This document shows, in pieces, positions 17,801 to 26,857 of a stretch of 64,000 bases of DNA. Position 1 is the first letter of the stretch. Each line of letters opens with the position of its first letter. The notes under the pieces were generated by a model that was given only the letters and a program-made list of their open reading frames with translations, searched no databases and was not told the DNA's origin. Made by a program: the position numbers and the translations under genes. The stretch is from Pseudomonas subflava. GTDB lineage: Bacteria > Pseudomonadota > Gammaproteobacteria > Pseudomonadales > Pseudomonadaceae. Location of the stretch: assembly GCF_023823685.1 (NCBI RefSeq), contig NZ_JAMXBF010000005.1:124001-188000 (forward strand), read 5' to 3'.

Positions 17801-18003
17801 TCATCCTCGGCGTGCTGCCGCTGGCCATCGCCAGTGGCGCCGGCGCCGGCAGCAAGCATGCCATCGGCACCGGGGTGATCGGCGGCATGCTCAGCGCGCT
17901 GGTGCTGGCGATCTTCTGGATTCCGCTGTTCTACGTGGTGGTCTGCTCGCTGTTCGAGAAGAAGCGCGCCGAGCCGGCCCATGAGAAGGAGGCCCTGCAG
18001 TGA
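14866..18003 (+). CDS. ttgB: RND multidrug efflux transporter (TtgB/MexB-like)
   Basis: A 1045-residue inner-membrane proton-driven pump, normal HAE1 length. It opens [23 protein letters not shown], carries the porter-domain segments, and has the family motif [18 protein letters not shown] in TM4 with the two proton-relay Asp residues (about 407-408). The second half has FIPxxx-type porter repeats and the TM10 region with [11 protein letters not shown], whose Lys-containing helix completes the relay. Exports antibiotics, solvents and aromatic compounds in P. putida; the substrate range here is inference. GGAG precedes the ATG. Confidence 0.97.
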   Translation: MSKFFIDRPIFAWVIALVIMLAGGLSVLKLPINQYPSIAPPAVGIQVSYPGASAQTVQDTVVQVIEQQLNGIDGLRYISSESNSDGSMSITATFEQGTNPDIAQVQVQNKLQLATPLLPQEVQQQGIRVTKAVKNFLLVIGVVSTNGNQTREDLSNYIVSNLQDPISRTKGVGDFQVFGAQYAMRIWLDPAKLNNFKLTPVDVKSAIQAQNVQVSSGQFGGLPAAPGNQLNATIIGKTRLQTPEEFRDILLKVDRDGSQVRLGDVAKVELGGENYAINAQFNGMPASGLAIKLATGANALDTAKAVRATIANLEPFFPDGMEVVFPYDTTPVISASIEGVVHTLFEAIGLVFLVMFLFLQNFRATIIPTLAVPVVLLGTFGVLAAFGFSINTLTMFAMVLAIGLLVDDAIVVVENVERVMREDGLSPKEATRKSMGQIQGALVGIALVLSAVFLPMAFFGGSTGVIYKQFSITIVSAMTLSVLVALIFTPALCATLLKPIDGDHHEAKRGFFGWFNRTFDRGSNAYQRGVSAMLRRKAPYLLLYLVIVGIMVWMFTRIPTAFLPEEDQGVLFAQVQTPAGSSAERTQAVVDDMRQYLLEDEASTVKSVFTVTGFNFAGRGQSSGMAFIMLKPWGDRPGEENGVAALAQRAQQHFFSFRDAMVFAFAPPAVMELGNATGFNLFLQDQAGVGHEVLNQARDKFLQLANEHPVLDSVRANGLRDEPQYQLLIDDERARALGLSLAEINSTLSIAWGASYVNDFIDHGRVKKVYLQGRPESRMSPEDLNKWYVRNDQGQMVPFSAFASGEWTYGPPKLSRYNGVSAVEILGAPAPGYSSGDAMAAVEEIASQLPEGVGYAWTGLSYEERLSGAQAPALYALSLLVVFLCLAALYESWSIPFSVMLVVPLGIIGALLFTSLRGLSNDVFFQVGLLTTIGLSARNAILIVEFAKAQYEQGMSLSEAAIEACRMRLRPIVMTSLAFILGVLPLAIASGAGAGSKHAIGTGVIGGMLSALVLAIFWIPLFYVVVCSLFEKKRAEPAHEKEALQ

Positions 18004-19445
18004 GGCATTCCCTGTTGTCCCTCGCCGTCGCCAGCGTCCTGCTCGGCGGCTGCACCATGATCCCCGACTATGAGCGCCCCGCCGCGCCGGTGGACGCCGC
18101 CTGGCCCCAGGGCGATGCCTACAGCGCCAGCGGCGCCGCGCAGACCGCCACCGCCGCGGCGGACCTGGGTTGGCGCGAGTTCTTCCGCGACCCGGCGTTG
18201 CAGCGCCTGGTCGAGGCCGCGCTGGCCAACAACCGCGACCTGCGCGTGGCCGCGCTGAACGTCGAGGCCTACCGCGCCCAGCACCGCATCCAGCGCTCCG
18301 AGCTGTTCCCGAGCATTTCCGCTGGCGGCAGCGGCACCCGCCAGCGCCTGCCGGGCGACCTGTCGCAGACCGGTGAGGCCACCACCAGTGGCCAGTACAG
18401 CGCCACAGTCGGCACCAGCGCCTGGGAGATCGACTTCTTCGGCCGCCTGCGCAGCCTCAACGAGCAGGCCCTGGAGCAATACTTCGCCACTGAACAGGCG
18501 CGGCGCAGCACGCAGATCGCCCTGGTGGCCAGCGTGGCCAACGCCTACCTGACCCTGCAGGCCGACGAGCAGTTGCTGCAGCTGACCCGCGACACCCTCG
18601 GCACCTACCGCAAGAGCTACGCCCTCACCGAGCGCAGCTTCAACGTCGGCGTGGCCGACGCGCTGTCGCTGAGCCAGGCGCGCACCGCGGTGCAGAGCGC
18701 CGAGGCCAGCCTGGCGCAGTACACGCGCCTGGTAGCCCAGGACCGCAACGCCCTGGCCTTGCTGTTGGGCGGCGGCGTGCCGAATGACCTGCCGCAGGGC
18801 GAGGTGCTCGGTGACGACCTGCTGGCCGAGGTGCCGGCCGGGCTGCCGTCCGAGCTGCTGCAGCGCCGCCCCGACGTGCTGCAGGCCGAGCACGAGCTGC
18901 GCGCGGCCAACGCCAGCATCGGCGCGGCCCGCGCGGCGTTCTTCCCGAACATCAGCCTGACCGCCAATGCCGGCAGCGCCAGCAGCGAGCTGTCCGGCCT
19001 GTTCGACGGTGGCTCCGGCACCTGGCTGCTCCAGCCGCAGATCAACCTGCCGATCTTCACCGCCGGGCGCCTCAAGGCCAGCCTCGACTACGCCGAGGTG
19101 CAGAAGGACATCCAGGTGGCGAGCTACGAGAAGGCGGTCCAGGTCGCCTTCCAGGAGGTCGCCGACGGCCTCGCCGCACGCACCACCTACGAGCAGCAGC
19201 TCACCGCCCAGCGCGCCCTGGTGACCACCAGCGAGGACTACTACCGCCTCGCCGAACGGCGCTTCCGCACCGGCGTGGACAGCTACCTGACCCTGCTCGA
19301 CGCCCAGCGCCAGCTGTTCGGCGCCCAGCAGCAGCTGATCACCGACCGCCTCAACCAGCTGGCCAGCGAGGTCAACCTGTATAAGGCCCTCGGCGGCGGC
19401 TGGCACGAGCAGACCCAAGTGGCCACCGCGCCAGCGGCGGACTGA
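18000..19445 (+). CDS. ttgC: Outer-membrane efflux channel (TtgC/OprM-like)
   Basis: A 481-residue lipoprotein of the TolC/OprM family. It starts at GTG overlapping the ttgB stop (GTGA). The signal peptide ends in a lipobox (LLGGC), followed by [12 protein letters not shown] typical of OprM. Two structural repeats each hold the long coiled hairpin; [16 protein letters not shown] and [17 protein letters not shown] are characteristic OprM-family segments, and [16 protein letters not shown] (in the form [16 protein letters not shown]) marks the repeat boundary. Completes a three-gene pump followed by a strong terminator. Confidence 0.96.
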   Translation: MRHSLLSLAVASVLLGGCTMIPDYERPAAPVDAAWPQGDAYSASGAAQTATAAADLGWREFFRDPALQRLVEAALANNRDLRVAALNVEAYRAQHRIQRSELFPSISAGGSGTRQRLPGDLSQTGEATTSGQYSATVGTSAWEIDFFGRLRSLNEQALEQYFATEQARRSTQIALVASVANAYLTLQADEQLLQLTRDTLGTYRKSYALTERSFNVGVADALSLSQARTAVQSAEASLAQYTRLVAQDRNALALLLGGGVPNDLPQGEVLGDDLLAEVPAGLPSELLQRRPDVLQAEHELRAANASIGAARAAFFPNISLTANAGSASSELSGLFDGGSGTWLLQPQINLPIFTAGRLKASLDYAEVQKDIQVASYEKAVQVAFQEVADGLAARTTYEQQLTAQRALVTTSEDYYRLAERRFRTGVDSYLTLLDAQRQLFGAQQQLITDRLNQLASEVNLYKALGGGWHEQTQVATAPAAD

Positions 19446-19460
19446 CGGTCGGCCTGAAAC

Positions 19461-19490
19461 GAAAAAGCCCCGGCATGCCGGGGCTTTTTC
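19461..19490 (+). terminator. Rho-independent terminator after ttgABC
   Basis: A perfect 30-base inverted repeat: AAAAAGCCCCGGCA pairs with TGCCGGGGCTTTTT. The GC-rich stem with its T run lies 15 bases after the ttgC stop and would work in both directions. Confidence 0.93.
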
Positions 19491-19584
19491 ATGGCTGAGG
19501 TTTGGGGCACAGCCTGAGACACGCAGATTGCAGGCTCGCCCTGGGCTCCGCATGATGCGCGCGCATCAACAAGGAGCTCACGAT

Positions 19585-20031
19585 ATGGATATCGTTCTGG
19601 GTCTGATCGGCGTAGGGCTGGTCGCCATTTTTCTGGTTCAGGCGTCGCGCATCTATGCCGGCGCGCTATCGCACCGCATGAACCTGCAGGACCTTCGCCG
19701 TCACGGCAAACCGCATCGCGCCATTACCGAACACGAGCGCCGCAGTCTGGCGTCATATGCGGCGTCGCTGGCCTGCCTGGGTAATCACGCGCCTTCGTAT
19801 CGGCCAGTGAGCGACGATGTGTATCTGCTGCAAGGGGTTGCCGAGATGCGTGGCTTCGAGTTTTCCGGCATCCACAGCGAGCAGCTTTCCATTGCCGGGG
19901 TACCGGTTGAGCTGCCATTCACCCTGCGCGACTACCTGATGCATGAGAACAACAAGGCCGAAGTGGTGGTAGCCGACCGACATGCATTGGTGCTGTCGCT
20001 GAATGGCTTCCGCTTGCCGCTCCTGACCTGA
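19585..20031 (+). CDS. Conserved-looking small membrane-anchored protein, function unknown
   Basis: A 148-residue protein with an N-terminal hydrophobic helix (DIVLGLIGVGLVAIFLVQA, residues 2-20) and a soluble remainder with no motif I recognise. The ATG has AAGGAG nine bases upstream, so it is very likely translated. Codon use matches the surroundings slightly less well (AT-richer, e.g. CATATGCGGCGTCG), so it may be a more recent or weakly expressed gene. It converges with trmA, with eight bases between the stops. Confidence 0.7.
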   Translation: MDIVLGLIGVGLVAIFLVQASRIYAGALSHRMNLQDLRRHGKPHRAITEHERRSLASYAASLACLGNHAPSYRPVSDDVYLLQGVAEMRGFEFSGIHSEQLSIAGVPVELPFTLRDYLMHENNKAEVVVADRHALVLSLNGFRLPLLT

Positions 20032-20039
20032 CGCGGCGC

Positions 20040-21125
20040 TTAGCGCCGCACCAGCAGCACCCCACTCTCCATATGGTGCGTCCAGGGGAACTGGTCAAAC
20101 AGCGCGCAGCGCTCGATACGGTGCGTATCGTTGAGCTGGGCGATGTTGGCGGCCAGGGTCTCCGGGTTGCAGGAGATGTACAGGATGTTGTCGAAGCGCC
20201 GGGTCAGCTCGCAGGTGTCCGGGTCCATGCCGGCGCGCGGCGGGTCGACGAATACCGCGCCGAAGTCGTAGGCCTTCAGGTCGATGCCGGCCAGGCGGCG
20301 GAACGGGCGCACCTCGTTGAGGGCCTGGGTCAGCTCCTCGGCACTCAGGCGCACCAGCTCGATGTTGCCGATGCCGTTGTCGGCCAGATTGGCCAGTGCG
20401 GCATTCACCGAGGTCTTGCTGATCTCGGTGGCCAGCACCTTGCGCACGCGGGTGGACAGCGGCAGGGTGAAGTTGCCGTTGCCGCAGTACAGCTCGAGCA
20501 GGTCGTCCTGGCGCTCGCCGAGGGCGTCGTACGCCCACTCCAGCATCTTCTGGCAGACGGTGCCATTGGGCTGGGTGAAGGCGCCCTCCGGCTGCCGGTA
20601 GCGGAAGGTGCGCCTGGCCACCTGCATTTCTTCCTGCACGTAGTCGCGGCCGATTACCAGGCGCTGGCCGCGCGAGCGGCCCACCAGGCTGACGCCCAGC
20701 TTGGCCGCCAGCTGCTCGGCCTCGGCCTGCCATTCGGCGTCCAGCGGGCGGTGGTAGCACAGGGTGATCAGCGCATCGCCGCTCAGGGTGGTGAGGAATT
20801 CGACCTGGAACAGCTTGAACGACAACACCCGGCTGGCCTGCCAGGCCGCCTTCAGCTGGGGCATCAGCGCGTTGATGCGCTGGCTGGCAATGGGAAACTC
20901 GTCGATCAGGATCGGCGTGTGCTTGTCGCCGGCGGCGAACATCGCGTAGTGCCGCTCTTCCTGCTCGCGCCACAGGCGGAACTCGGCGCGCAGGCGGTAG
21001 TGCTCGCGCGGCGAGTCGAACACCGCCGGCTCGGGCGCGGCAAAGGGTGCCAGCAGCTCGCGCAGGCGGGCGACCTTGGCGTCCAGCTGGGCGGCATAGG
21101 CCGCCTGGTCACCGATCTGGATCAT
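20040..21125 (-). CDS. trmA: tRNA (uracil-5-)-methyltransferase TrmA
   Basis: A 361-residue SAM-dependent enzyme making m5U54 in the T-loop of tRNAs. EYALCx-type features: [20 protein letters not shown] near the N-terminus; FTQPN (about 187-191); the SAM-binding [25 protein letters not shown]; and the catalytic nucleophile Cys in [14 protein letters not shown] (about 324). [14 protein letters not shown] gives the general base Glu region at the C-terminus. Length equals E. coli TrmA. Its ATG overlaps the stop of the permease gene by four bases. Confidence 0.96.
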   Translation of the reverse strand: MIQIGDQAAYAAQLDAKVARLRELLAPFAAPEPAVFDSPREHYRLRAEFRLWREQEERHYAMFAAGDKHTPILIDEFPIASQRINALMPQLKAAWQASRVLSFKLFQVEFLTTLSGDALITLCYHRPLDAEWQAEAEQLAAKLGVSLVGRSRGQRLVIGRDYVQEEMQVARRTFRYRQPEGAFTQPNGTVCQKMLEWAYDALGERQDDLLELYCGNGNFTLPLSTRVRKVLATEISKTSVNAALANLADNGIGNIELVRLSAEELTQALNEVRPFRRLAGIDLKAYDFGAVFVDPPRAGMDPDTCELTRRFDNILYISCNPETLAANIAQLNDTHRIERCALFDQFPWTHHMESGVLLVRR

Positions 21126-22420
21126 GCGTTGGCGCCGAAGGCGAACTTGACCACGAAGATCGCCGCCAGCACCACCAGCGCCGGGTTGATCTCCTTGAAG
21201 CGGCCGGCCAGCGCCTTGATCACCACCCAGGCGATGAAGCCGAAGGCGATGCCGTTGGCGATGGAGAAGGTCAGCGGCATGGCCAGTGCGGTGATCACCA
21301 CCGGCGCGGCGACGGTGATGTCTTCCCAGTCGATCTCGGCCAGGCCGGAGGTCATCAGCACGGCGACGAACAGCAGCGCCGGCGCGGTGGCGAAGGCGGG
21401 CACGGTGCCGGCCAGCGGGGCGAAGAACAGCGCCAGCAGGAACAGCACCGCGACCACGATGGCGGTCAGGCCGGTGCGGCCGCCGGCGGCCACGCCCGAG
21501 GCGGACTCGATGTAGCTGGTGGTGGTGCTGGTGCCGAGCAGCGAGCCGCCCATGGCCGCGGTGCTGTCGGCGATCAGCGCGCGGCCCATCTTCGGCAGGT
21601 GGCCGTCCTTGCTCATCAGGCCGGCGCGCTTGGCCACGCCGATCAGGGTGCCGGTGTTGTCGAACAGGTCGACGAACAGGAAGGCGAAGATCACGCTGAT
21701 CATGCCCACTTCGAAGGCGCCGGCGATGTCCAGCTGGAGGAAGGTCGGCGCCAGCGACGGCGGCATCGACACCACGCCGCCGAACGGGGTGACGCCCAGG
21801 GCGATGGCGATGGCGGTGACGACGAGGATGCCGATCATCACCGCGCCGGTGACGCGGCGGGCCTCGAGGGCGACGATCAGGAAGAAGCCGAGCACGGCCA
21901 GCAGCGGGCCGGGGGAGGTGAGGTCGCCGAGGCCGACCAGGGTGGCCGGGTTATCCACCACCAGGCCGGCTTCCTTCAGCGCGATCAGCGCCAGGAACAG
22001 GCCGATGCCGGCGGCGATGGCCGAGCGCAGCGGCAGCGGAATGCTGTTCACGATCCACTCGCGGATACGGAAGATCGACAGCAGGAAGAATAGGGTGGCG
22101 GAGATGAACACCGCGCCCAGTGCGGTCTGCCAGGTGTAACCCATGTGCAGCACCACGGTGTAGGTGAAGAAGGCGTTGAGGCCCATGCCGGGCGCCAGGG
22201 CGATCGGGTAGTTGGCGATCAGACCCATCACCGCCGAGCCGATGGCCGCAGCCAGGCAGGTGGCGACGAAGACAGCACCCTTGTCCATGCCCGTCTCACC
22301 GAGAATCGCCGGGTTGACGAAGAGGATGTAGGCCATGGTCAGGAAGGTGGTGACACCGGCGAGAATCTCGGTGCGCACGTTGGTGTTGTGCGCCTTGAGT
22401 TGGAACAGCTTTTCCAGCAT
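21122..22420 (-). CDS. NCS2 family purine permease (AzgA/GhxP-like)
   Basis: A 432-residue multi-spanning transporter. It begins [37 protein letters not shown] (split at the first 20 residues), the classical AzgA-subfamily opening. [37 protein letters not shown] and [13 protein letters not shown]-like segments (here [13 protein letters not shown]) mark the substrate-binding region. This subfamily imports adenine, guanine or hypoxanthine with protons. The start ATG has GGGAGC upstream; the ORF's 40-codon extension is not conserved in style. Upstream gene of a two-gene unit with trmA. Confidence 0.9.
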   Translation of the reverse strand: MLEKLFQLKAHNTNVRTEILAGVTTFLTMAYILFVNPAILGETGMDKGAVFVATCLAAAIGSAVMGLIANYPIALAPGMGLNAFFTYTVVLHMGYTWQTALGAVFISATLFFLLSIFRIREWIVNSIPLPLRSAIAAGIGLFLALIALKEAGLVVDNPATLVGLGDLTSPGPLLAVLGFFLIVALEARRVTGAVMIGILVVTAIAIALGVTPFGGVVSMPPSLAPTFLQLDIAGAFEVGMISVIFAFLFVDLFDNTGTLIGVAKRAGLMSKDGHLPKMGRALIADSTAAMGGSLLGTSTTTSYIESASGVAAGGRTGLTAIVVAVLFLLALFFAPLAGTVPAFATAPALLFVAVLMTSGLAEIDWEDITVAAPVVITALAMPLTFSIANGIAFGFIAWVVIKALAGRFKEINPALVVLAAIFVVKFAFGANA

Positions 22421-22614
22421 GGTGGGGCTCCCGTGGGGCTGGTGCGGCAAGGGTCTGCGGACTGCGAAAGCAAAGCACAAAGCCTGCGAACTCGAAGGGA
22501 AACGAGCGCAGATTCGGCCGGGTCCGGAAAAGCCGCGCACTATACCAGCTCACCCCCGAGCGGTGAATTTATGACCGGACGGACAGCATCGGTTTCCGTT
22601 CGAGGAGGAACCGG

Positions 22615-23172
22615 ATGACCCATCGCGCCCTGATCGCCGTCGCCGACGGCGTGGAAGACATCGAAACCGTAACCCTCATCGACGTGCTGCGCCGCGCCGA
22701 GGTCGAGGTGGTGGTCGCCAGTGTCGAGAACCGCCGCATGTTCACCTGTGCCCGCGGCACCCGGGTGACGGCCGATGCCATGCTGGTCGACGTGCTGGCC
22801 CAGGACTTCGACCTCATCGTGCTGCCCGGCGGCATGCCTGGCGCACAGCACCTGGCCGAGCACGAACCGCTGGCCGACAAGGTTCGCCAGCAGGCCCGCG
22901 CCGGCAAGCTGTTCGCCGCTCTCTGCGCGGCCCCGGCCCTCGCACTGCAGGCCTACGGCGTGCTCAGGCAGCGGCGCATGACCTGCTACCCGGCGTTCAG
23001 CGATCGTCTGTCGGGCTGCACCTTCGTCGACCAGCCGGTGGTGGTGGACGGCAACTGCATCACCAGCCAGGGGCCGGCGACGGCGCTGGAGTTCGCCCTG
23101 ACCCTGGTCGAGCAACTGGCCGGCAAGGGCAAGCGCAAGGCGGTGGCCGAGGCCATGCTGGTGCCGGTGTGA
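22615..23172 (+). CDS. DJ-1/PfpI family protein (YajL/ThiJ-like)
   Basis: A 185-residue DJ-1 superfamily protein. ALIAVADGVEDIETVTLIDVLRRA has the conserved Glu (about 16) that pairs with the nucleophile; VLPGGMPGAQHLAEH and the nucleophile elbow AALCAAPALAL place the reactive Cys at about residue 104. Proteins of this type act as glyoxalase III-like or chaperone/deglycase enzymes, and the exact activity is debated. GAGGAGGAACC precedes the ATG. GTGTGA overlap with the next gene suggests translational coupling. Confidence 0.9.
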   Translation: MTHRALIAVADGVEDIETVTLIDVLRRAEVEVVVASVENRRMFTCARGTRVTADAMLVDVLAQDFDLIVLPGGMPGAQHLAEHEPLADKVRQQARAGKLFAALCAAPALALQAYGVLRQRRMTCYPAFSDRLSGCTFVDQPVVVDGNCITSQGPATALEFALTLVEQLAGKGKRKAVAEAMLVPV

Positions 23173-23678
23173 AGCTGCTGAGCAGCAGCAGCAGCGGCCT
23201 TGGCCGGGCGCGGGCACGCATCGCGGCCAAGGCCGCTGCCACAGTGTTCTGTGCCCTGATGCTGCTGGCCGGCTGCGCCAGCGAGACGCGTCTGCCGCCC
23301 GCCGAACACCGGCTGGGCATCCATCCGGCCCGTACCGCCGCCCTCGACGGCCTGCAGGTGATGACCGACCGGCACAGCGGCGTGCGCCTGTGGGTGACGC
23401 CGCAGCCCGTGCTGACCGAGGCGGACGTGCGACAGGCGGAGATGGCCATGACACCGGATGGCGAGCCGGCGGTGATCCTGACATTGACCGACCAGGGGCG
23501 AACCACGCTGGCCGCCCTGACCCGTGCCTACCTGGGCCAACCATTGGCCATTCTGATAGATGGCGAGCTGCGCCTGGCGCCGATCATCCAGGAACCGGTG
23601 CTGGACGGGCGGGTGGCACTGGCCGGGTTCGACACCCTGGAGGAAGCCGAACAGCTGGTGGGCGACTGGCGTCAGTGA
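23169..23678 (+). CDS. Small lipoprotein with SecD-like P1-head fold
   Basis: A 169-residue protein starting at GTG that overlaps the preceding stop. After a basic, Ser-rich N-tail comes a hydrophobic signal (TVFCALMLLAGC) with a lipobox Cys near residue 37. The region AMTPDGEPAVILTLTDQGRTTLAALTRAYLGQPLAILIDGELRLAPIIQEPV resembles the SecDF P1-head module in pieces (TLTDQGRTTLAALT, LAILIDGELRLAP, ALAGFDTLEEAEQL). Such a stand-alone lipoprotein has no assigned role that I know of. Probably outer- or inner-membrane bound facing the periplasm. Confidence 0.78.
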   Translation: MKLLSSSSSGLGRARARIAAKAAATVFCALMLLAGCASETRLPPAEHRLGIHPARTAALDGLQVMTDRHSGVRLWVTPQPVLTEADVRQAEMAMTPDGEPAVILTLTDQGRTTLAALTRAYLGQPLAILIDGELRLAPIIQEPVLDGRVALAGFDTLEEAEQLVGDWRQ

Positions 23679-23679
23679 G

Positions 23680-23700
23680 GCCGGTGCACCTGGCACCGGC
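23680..23700 (+). terminator. Hairpin after the DJ-1/lipoprotein pair
   Basis: GCCGGTGC and GCACCGGC form an 8-bp stem with a 5-base loop directly after the stop. No T run follows, so it may be a weak or Rho-assisted terminator. Confidence 0.4.
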
Positions 23701-23986
23701 GCGGTGCCGACATTTCACCTGAACGCCCTTCGTTCCTACGAGTCTGTGGTCTGTCTGGCTTCTGCGGGCCGGGCAACGGACGGCTGACTCCTCGGAGAAC
23801 CGGATGGCAGCGAGCAGGAGCTTCCTGCCGCTTCCGATCAGGCTTACCGGTGGTCAGCCTGCCGCCTGCGGTGGCGGGCGGGTGATCTAACCTGCGTTCG
23901 CGGGCAAGCCCGGGTTGCATCGATGTCCGGCCTTACCGGCACCGCGTTGTCTTCCACAAGGCTGCATGTCTCAGAGGCGGTTTCGT
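23701..23986. other. Intergenic region before the CSLREA gene, no gene seen
   Basis: About 285 bases without a convincing ORF. It holds a small hairpin (GCAGGA/TCCTGC near 23815-23832) and GC-rich stems near 23865. It probably carries the promoter of the CSLREA-protein gene, but I cannot assign boxes. Confidence 0.4.
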
Positions 23987-25351
23987 ATGTTCGCGTCAAG
24001 ATTCGCGGGTGCCACGCTTCTCCTTGCTCTGTGTTCGCCATGGGTCATGGCAGAGAACGTCATCTCCGTGAGCCGAACGGCGGATCGCTTCGATCCCGCC
24101 TGTGTCAGCGACTGCTCGCTGCGCGAGGCCATCTATCGCGCCAACCATACGCCCGGGCCCACGCGCATCATGCTGCGTGCCGGGACTTACACCCTGACCC
24201 TGAGCGACCCGATCTGGAATCAGGAAACCGACCCCGATCCCGATGAGAACGAGTGCTGGCGCGGTGACCTGGATGTCCGCGGTGAGCTGACGATCATCGG
24301 CGCCGGCCAGGCCGAAACCATCATCCGCAGCACCGGCGAGCCGCTCACCGGAGACAGGCTGATCGAGGTGGTCGAGGGTGCCTCGTTGAGCCTGCGCCGG
24401 CTCACGCTGCGCGACGGCCTTTCCGATACCCAGGGTGGTGCCCTGCGCAACCATGGTCGGGCGCGGGTGCAGCAGGTCAGTTTTGTCGACAACCGCTCCA
24501 GCGCCGGCATCGAGGGCCAGGGCGGGGCGATTGCCAATTACGGCACCCTCACCATCAGCCAGGCCCTGTTTGAGCGCAATCAGTCCATCGGCGAAGAGGG
24601 CTTCTTCGGCCTTGGCGGGGCGATCTTCAATCAGGGGATTGTGCAGGTCCGCGATACCACCTTTCGCGACAATGTCGCCACCGACTACAACGACACCGAT
24701 CTCGCGCAGGGCGGTGCGCTGTACAACGAAGGCCATGCGGATGTCGCACGGAGCACCTTCGTGGGCAATGCCGCGGGCCTCTCGCTCGATAACGGCGGCG
24801 GCGCAGCCATCGCCAACCGCCTGAGCGGCGTGCTGATCCTGACCAACAGCACCCTTAGCGGCAACGTCGGTACCGACACCAACGGAGTGCTGGCCAACGG
24901 CATCAGCGGTTATCCCGAGGATGCCCAGGCCCAGGCGCGGCTGGTCAACGTCACCCTCGCCGGCAACGAAGGCCTGGCCCTGAGCAACGTCGGCCAACTG
25001 GTGCTGCGCAACAGTCTGGTTGCCGGTAATCGTCTCGAGGGCATGCCGGCCAACTGCTCCAACGGCGGCGGGTACCTCGCGCGAGGACTGCTGCTGGGCA
25101 CCGACCAGGGGAACTGCATCAGCGACATGCCCACGGACGATGCGCTGACCTGGAGCAAGGTGCTCTACCCGCTGGCCAACAATGGCGGCGCGACCTGGAC
25201 TCACGCGCTGCGGCGCGGCAGCCCGGCCATCGATGTCGGGGTCGGCAGCTGTGCGTCCGCCGATCAGCGTGCGGTTACCCGTCCGCGCGACGGCGATGGC
25301 GATGGTGCCGCCGTCTGCGATGTGGGGGCCTACGAGCGGGCCAGGCACTGA
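23987..25351 (+). CDS. Secreted CSLREA-domain parallel beta-helix protein
   Basis: A 454-residue exported protein. The signal peptide is MFASRFAGATLLLALC...VMA; GAGGCGG precedes this ATG, though an earlier ATG (23966) is possible. Mature residues 36-45 contain the CSLREA motif (VSDCSLREAIYRAN), a known N-terminal signature of surface beta-helix proteins. The middle has repeated Gly/Asn-rich turns (QGGAIANYGTLTISQALF, LGGAIFNQGIVQVRDTTF, QGGALYNEGHADVARSTF), each one coil of a right-handed beta-helix. The end (LANNGGATWTHALRRGSPAID...DVGAYE) fits a choice-of-anchor Q module. Likely a cell-surface adhesin or polysaccharide-binding protein; no lyase active site is evident. Confidence 0.82.
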   Translation: MFASRFAGATLLLALCSPWVMAENVISVSRTADRFDPACVSDCSLREAIYRANHTPGPTRIMLRAGTYTLTLSDPIWNQETDPDPDENECWRGDLDVRGELTIIGAGQAETIIRSTGEPLTGDRLIEVVEGASLSLRRLTLRDGLSDTQGGALRNHGRARVQQVSFVDNRSSAGIEGQGGAIANYGTLTISQALFERNQSIGEEGFFGLGGAIFNQGIVQVRDTTFRDNVATDYNDTDLAQGGALYNEGHADVARSTFVGNAAGLSLDNGGGAAIANRLSGVLILTNSTLSGNVGTDTNGVLANGISGYPEDAQAQARLVNVTLAGNEGLALSNVGQLVLRNSLVAGNRLEGMPANCSNGGGYLARGLLLGTDQGNCISDMPTDDALTWSKVLYPLANNGGATWTHALRRGSPAIDVGVGSCASADQRAVTRPRDGDGDGAAVCDVGAYERARH

Positions 25352-25409
25352 GCCCGGGCCGCTCATTGCACCTCCGCCGAGGTAGGGACTGCCCGGCTGC
25401 CGCGCTCGG

Positions 25410-25835
25410 TTAACGCTTCGTGGCGGCGCCGCAGCACTCCCGGTCGTCCAGCGCTTCCAGCAGCCGGCAGTGTTCGGCGTGGTCGCTCTGGCAGCCGGTC
25501 AGCTTGCTCAGCTCGGCCTGCATGTTCTGCAGATCGCGGATGCGCGCGGCGATGGTGTCGAGGTGCTCGCTGACCATCTGGTCGGCGCTGGCGCAGGGGC
25601 TTTCCGGGTGCGCGGCAAGGTCGAGCAGGCTGCGGATCTCGTCCAGGCTGAAGCCGAGTTCACGCCCGCGACGGATAAAGCGCAGCCTTCTGACATCTAC
25701 CTCCTGATAGTGGCGATAGCCGGACGCGCTGCGCTGGGGTGGCGGCAGCAGGCCGCTGCGCTCGTAGAAACGGATGGTTTCCAGATTCACGCCGCTGTCG
25801 CGGGCGAGCACGCCGATGGTGATGGCCTTGCCCAT
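25410..25835 (-). CDS. MerR-family metal-responsive regulator (ZntR/CadR-like)
   Basis: A 141-residue regulator. The helix-turn-helix ITIGVLARDSGVNLETIRFYE and wing GYRHYQEVDVRRLRFI are typical. Metal ligands are well placed for the ZntR/CadR group: Cys81, Cys115, His119 and Cys123, with an extra C-terminal Cys134-Cys135 pair. That points to zinc, cadmium or lead rather than mercury or copper. It is divergent from a CDF exporter gene with a MerR-type promoter between them, so the inducer is presumably a metal exported by that protein. Confidence 0.88.
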   Translation of the reverse strand: MGKAITIGVLARDSGVNLETIRFYERSGLLPPPQRSASGYRHYQEVDVRRLRFIRRGRELGFSLDEIRSLLDLAAHPESPCASADQMVSEHLDTIAARIRDLQNMQAELSKLTGCQSDHAEHCRLLEALDDRECCGAATKR

Positions 25836-25836
25836 G

Positions 25837-25867
25837 TTGACTCCGTAGTGACTACAGGGTTTAGCGT
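25837..25867 (+). promoter_or_regulatory. MerR-type promoter/operator with 19-bp spacer
   Basis: TTGACT (-35, 25837-25842) and TAGCGT (-10, 25862-25867) are separated by 19 bases, the long spacing that MerR proteins correct by DNA distortion. The spacer contains CCGTAGTGACTACAGGG, an imperfect dyad (GTAGT/ACTAC). It drives the CDF exporter gene and begins next to the start codon of the regulator. Confidence 0.82.
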
Positions 25868-25896
25868 AGTCTGCACCCTGACAGAGGAGATGCCAA

Positions 25897-26529
25897 ATGG
25901 GTGCTCACTGCTGCAATCACGACTCGCCCGAAGCCGCGCTGCGCTCGCGGCGCTACCGGCGCATCCTGTGGACCGCGCTGGCGGTCAATCTGGCCATGTT
26001 CGCGGTGGAGATCGGCGCGGGCCTCAAGGCCGGCTCGGTCTCGCTGCTGGCCGACTCGCTGGACTTCATGGGTGATGCCGCCAACTACGCCATCAGCCTG
26101 TGGGTGCTGGGCATGGCCCTGAGCTGGCGCGCCCGCGCGGCGCAGTTCAAGGCTGCCAGCATGCTGCTGTTCGGTATCGGCGTGCTGGGCGCGGCGCTCT
26201 GGCACTGGTGGCAGGGCGAGGTGCCGAGCGCGCCGACCATGGGCGTGATCGGTGCCCTGGCGCTGGCCGCGAATGTTGGCGTGGCGGTGCTGCTCTACGC
26301 CTACCGCGAGGGCGACAGCAACATGCGCAGCGTCTGGTTATGTACGCGCAACGATGCCGTCGGCAACCTCGCCGTGCTGGGCGCGGCGCTGGGCGTGTTC
26401 GGTACCGGCAGCGCCTGGCCGGACCTGATCGTCGCCAGCATCATGGCCGCACTGGCGATCACCGCCGCCGTGCAGGTGCTGCGCCAGGCCGATGGCGAGC
26501 TGAAGGACGGCCACGGCCATGCGCACTGA
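25897..26529 (+). CDS. Cation diffusion facilitator (CDF) metal exporter
   Basis: A 210-residue inner-membrane protein with about six hydrophobic helices. The metal-binding motifs are LLADSLDFMGDAANY in TM2 (Asp residues near 49 and 53) and the equivalent TRNDAVGNLAVLG in TM5 (Asn-Asp). Potential soft-metal residues sit at both ends: HCCNHD at the N-terminus and GHGHAH at the C-terminus. It lacks the usual large cytoplasmic C-terminal domain, so it is a short CDF variant. It would pump divalent metal out by proton antiport. The C-terminus overlaps the DUF3703 gene by 11 bases. Confidence 0.87.
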   Translation: MGAHCCNHDSPEAALRSRRYRRILWTALAVNLAMFAVEIGAGLKAGSVSLLADSLDFMGDAANYAISLWVLGMALSWRARAAQFKAASMLLFGIGVLGAALWHWWQGEVPSAPTMGVIGALALAANVGVAVLLYAYREGDSNMRSVWLCTRNDAVGNLAVLGAALGVFGTGSAWPDLIVASIMAALAITAAVQVLRQADGELKDGHGHAH

Positions 26530-26857
26530 GCTGGAGGTCGCGTTGCGCCAGGCCTTTGTCGAGGCCGAAAGGGCGCTCGAACAGGGCGAGCCCGCCGCCG
26601 CGCTGATCTGGCTGGAACGGGCGCATATCCTCGGCCAGCGTATGCCGCTGCGCCATGCCCGTTCGCACTGGCTGATGCTGCGTGCCGGTTGGCAGCTGCG
26701 CGATTGGCGTGAGGTGGTGGGGCAAGTGCCGCGCATCTTTGCCGCGCTGCTGTTTTCGCGACTCTGGGTGCCGCTGGGTAACAGCGGGCGGGCGCGGGTG
26801 AGCGCGTTCAGGCCGATGCCGGTCGGCGACGAGTTGAGGCGGTTGCTGGATGAGTAG
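26519..26857 (+). CDS. DUF3703 protein of the metal-exporter operon
   Basis: A 112-residue soluble protein with the DUF3703 pattern: a helical start (ALRQAFVEAERALEQGEPAAALIWLERAHILGQ, in parts), HARSHWLMLRAGWQLRDWREV, then RIFAALLFSRLWVPLGNSGRARVSAFRPMPVG, including its conserved GN-GRARVS segment. It commonly sits beside heavy-metal exporters. The start lies inside the CDF gene. The TAG stop is provided by the left end of a GTAGGGTG repeat (26854 on). Confidence 0.82.
   Translation: MRTELEVALRQAFVEAERALEQGEPAAALIWLERAHILGQRMPLRHARSHWLMLRAGWQLRDWREVVGQVPRIFAALLFSRLWVPLGNSGRARVSAFRPMPVGDELRRLLDE

Noticed and set aside
13645-17982. A 1445-codon open frame antisense to ttgA-ttgB
   Set aside because: Very rich in His, Gly, Arg, Leu and Val with no motifs, and runs through two well-identified genes. 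It is the mirror of GC-rich third codon positions.
23701-24041. Small ORFs on both strands before the CSLREA gene
   Set aside because: No ribosome sites, Arg-rich composition, and no motif.
24500-24780. The CSLREA protein as a pectate or alginate lyase
   Set aside because: The beta-helix turns are present but I see no conserved Arg/Asp catalytic set.
25410-26857. Mercury resistance for the MerR cluster
   Set aside because: Ligands Cys81, Cys115, His119 and Cys123 and a CDF exporter fit Zn/Cd/Pb; no merT, merP or merA is present.
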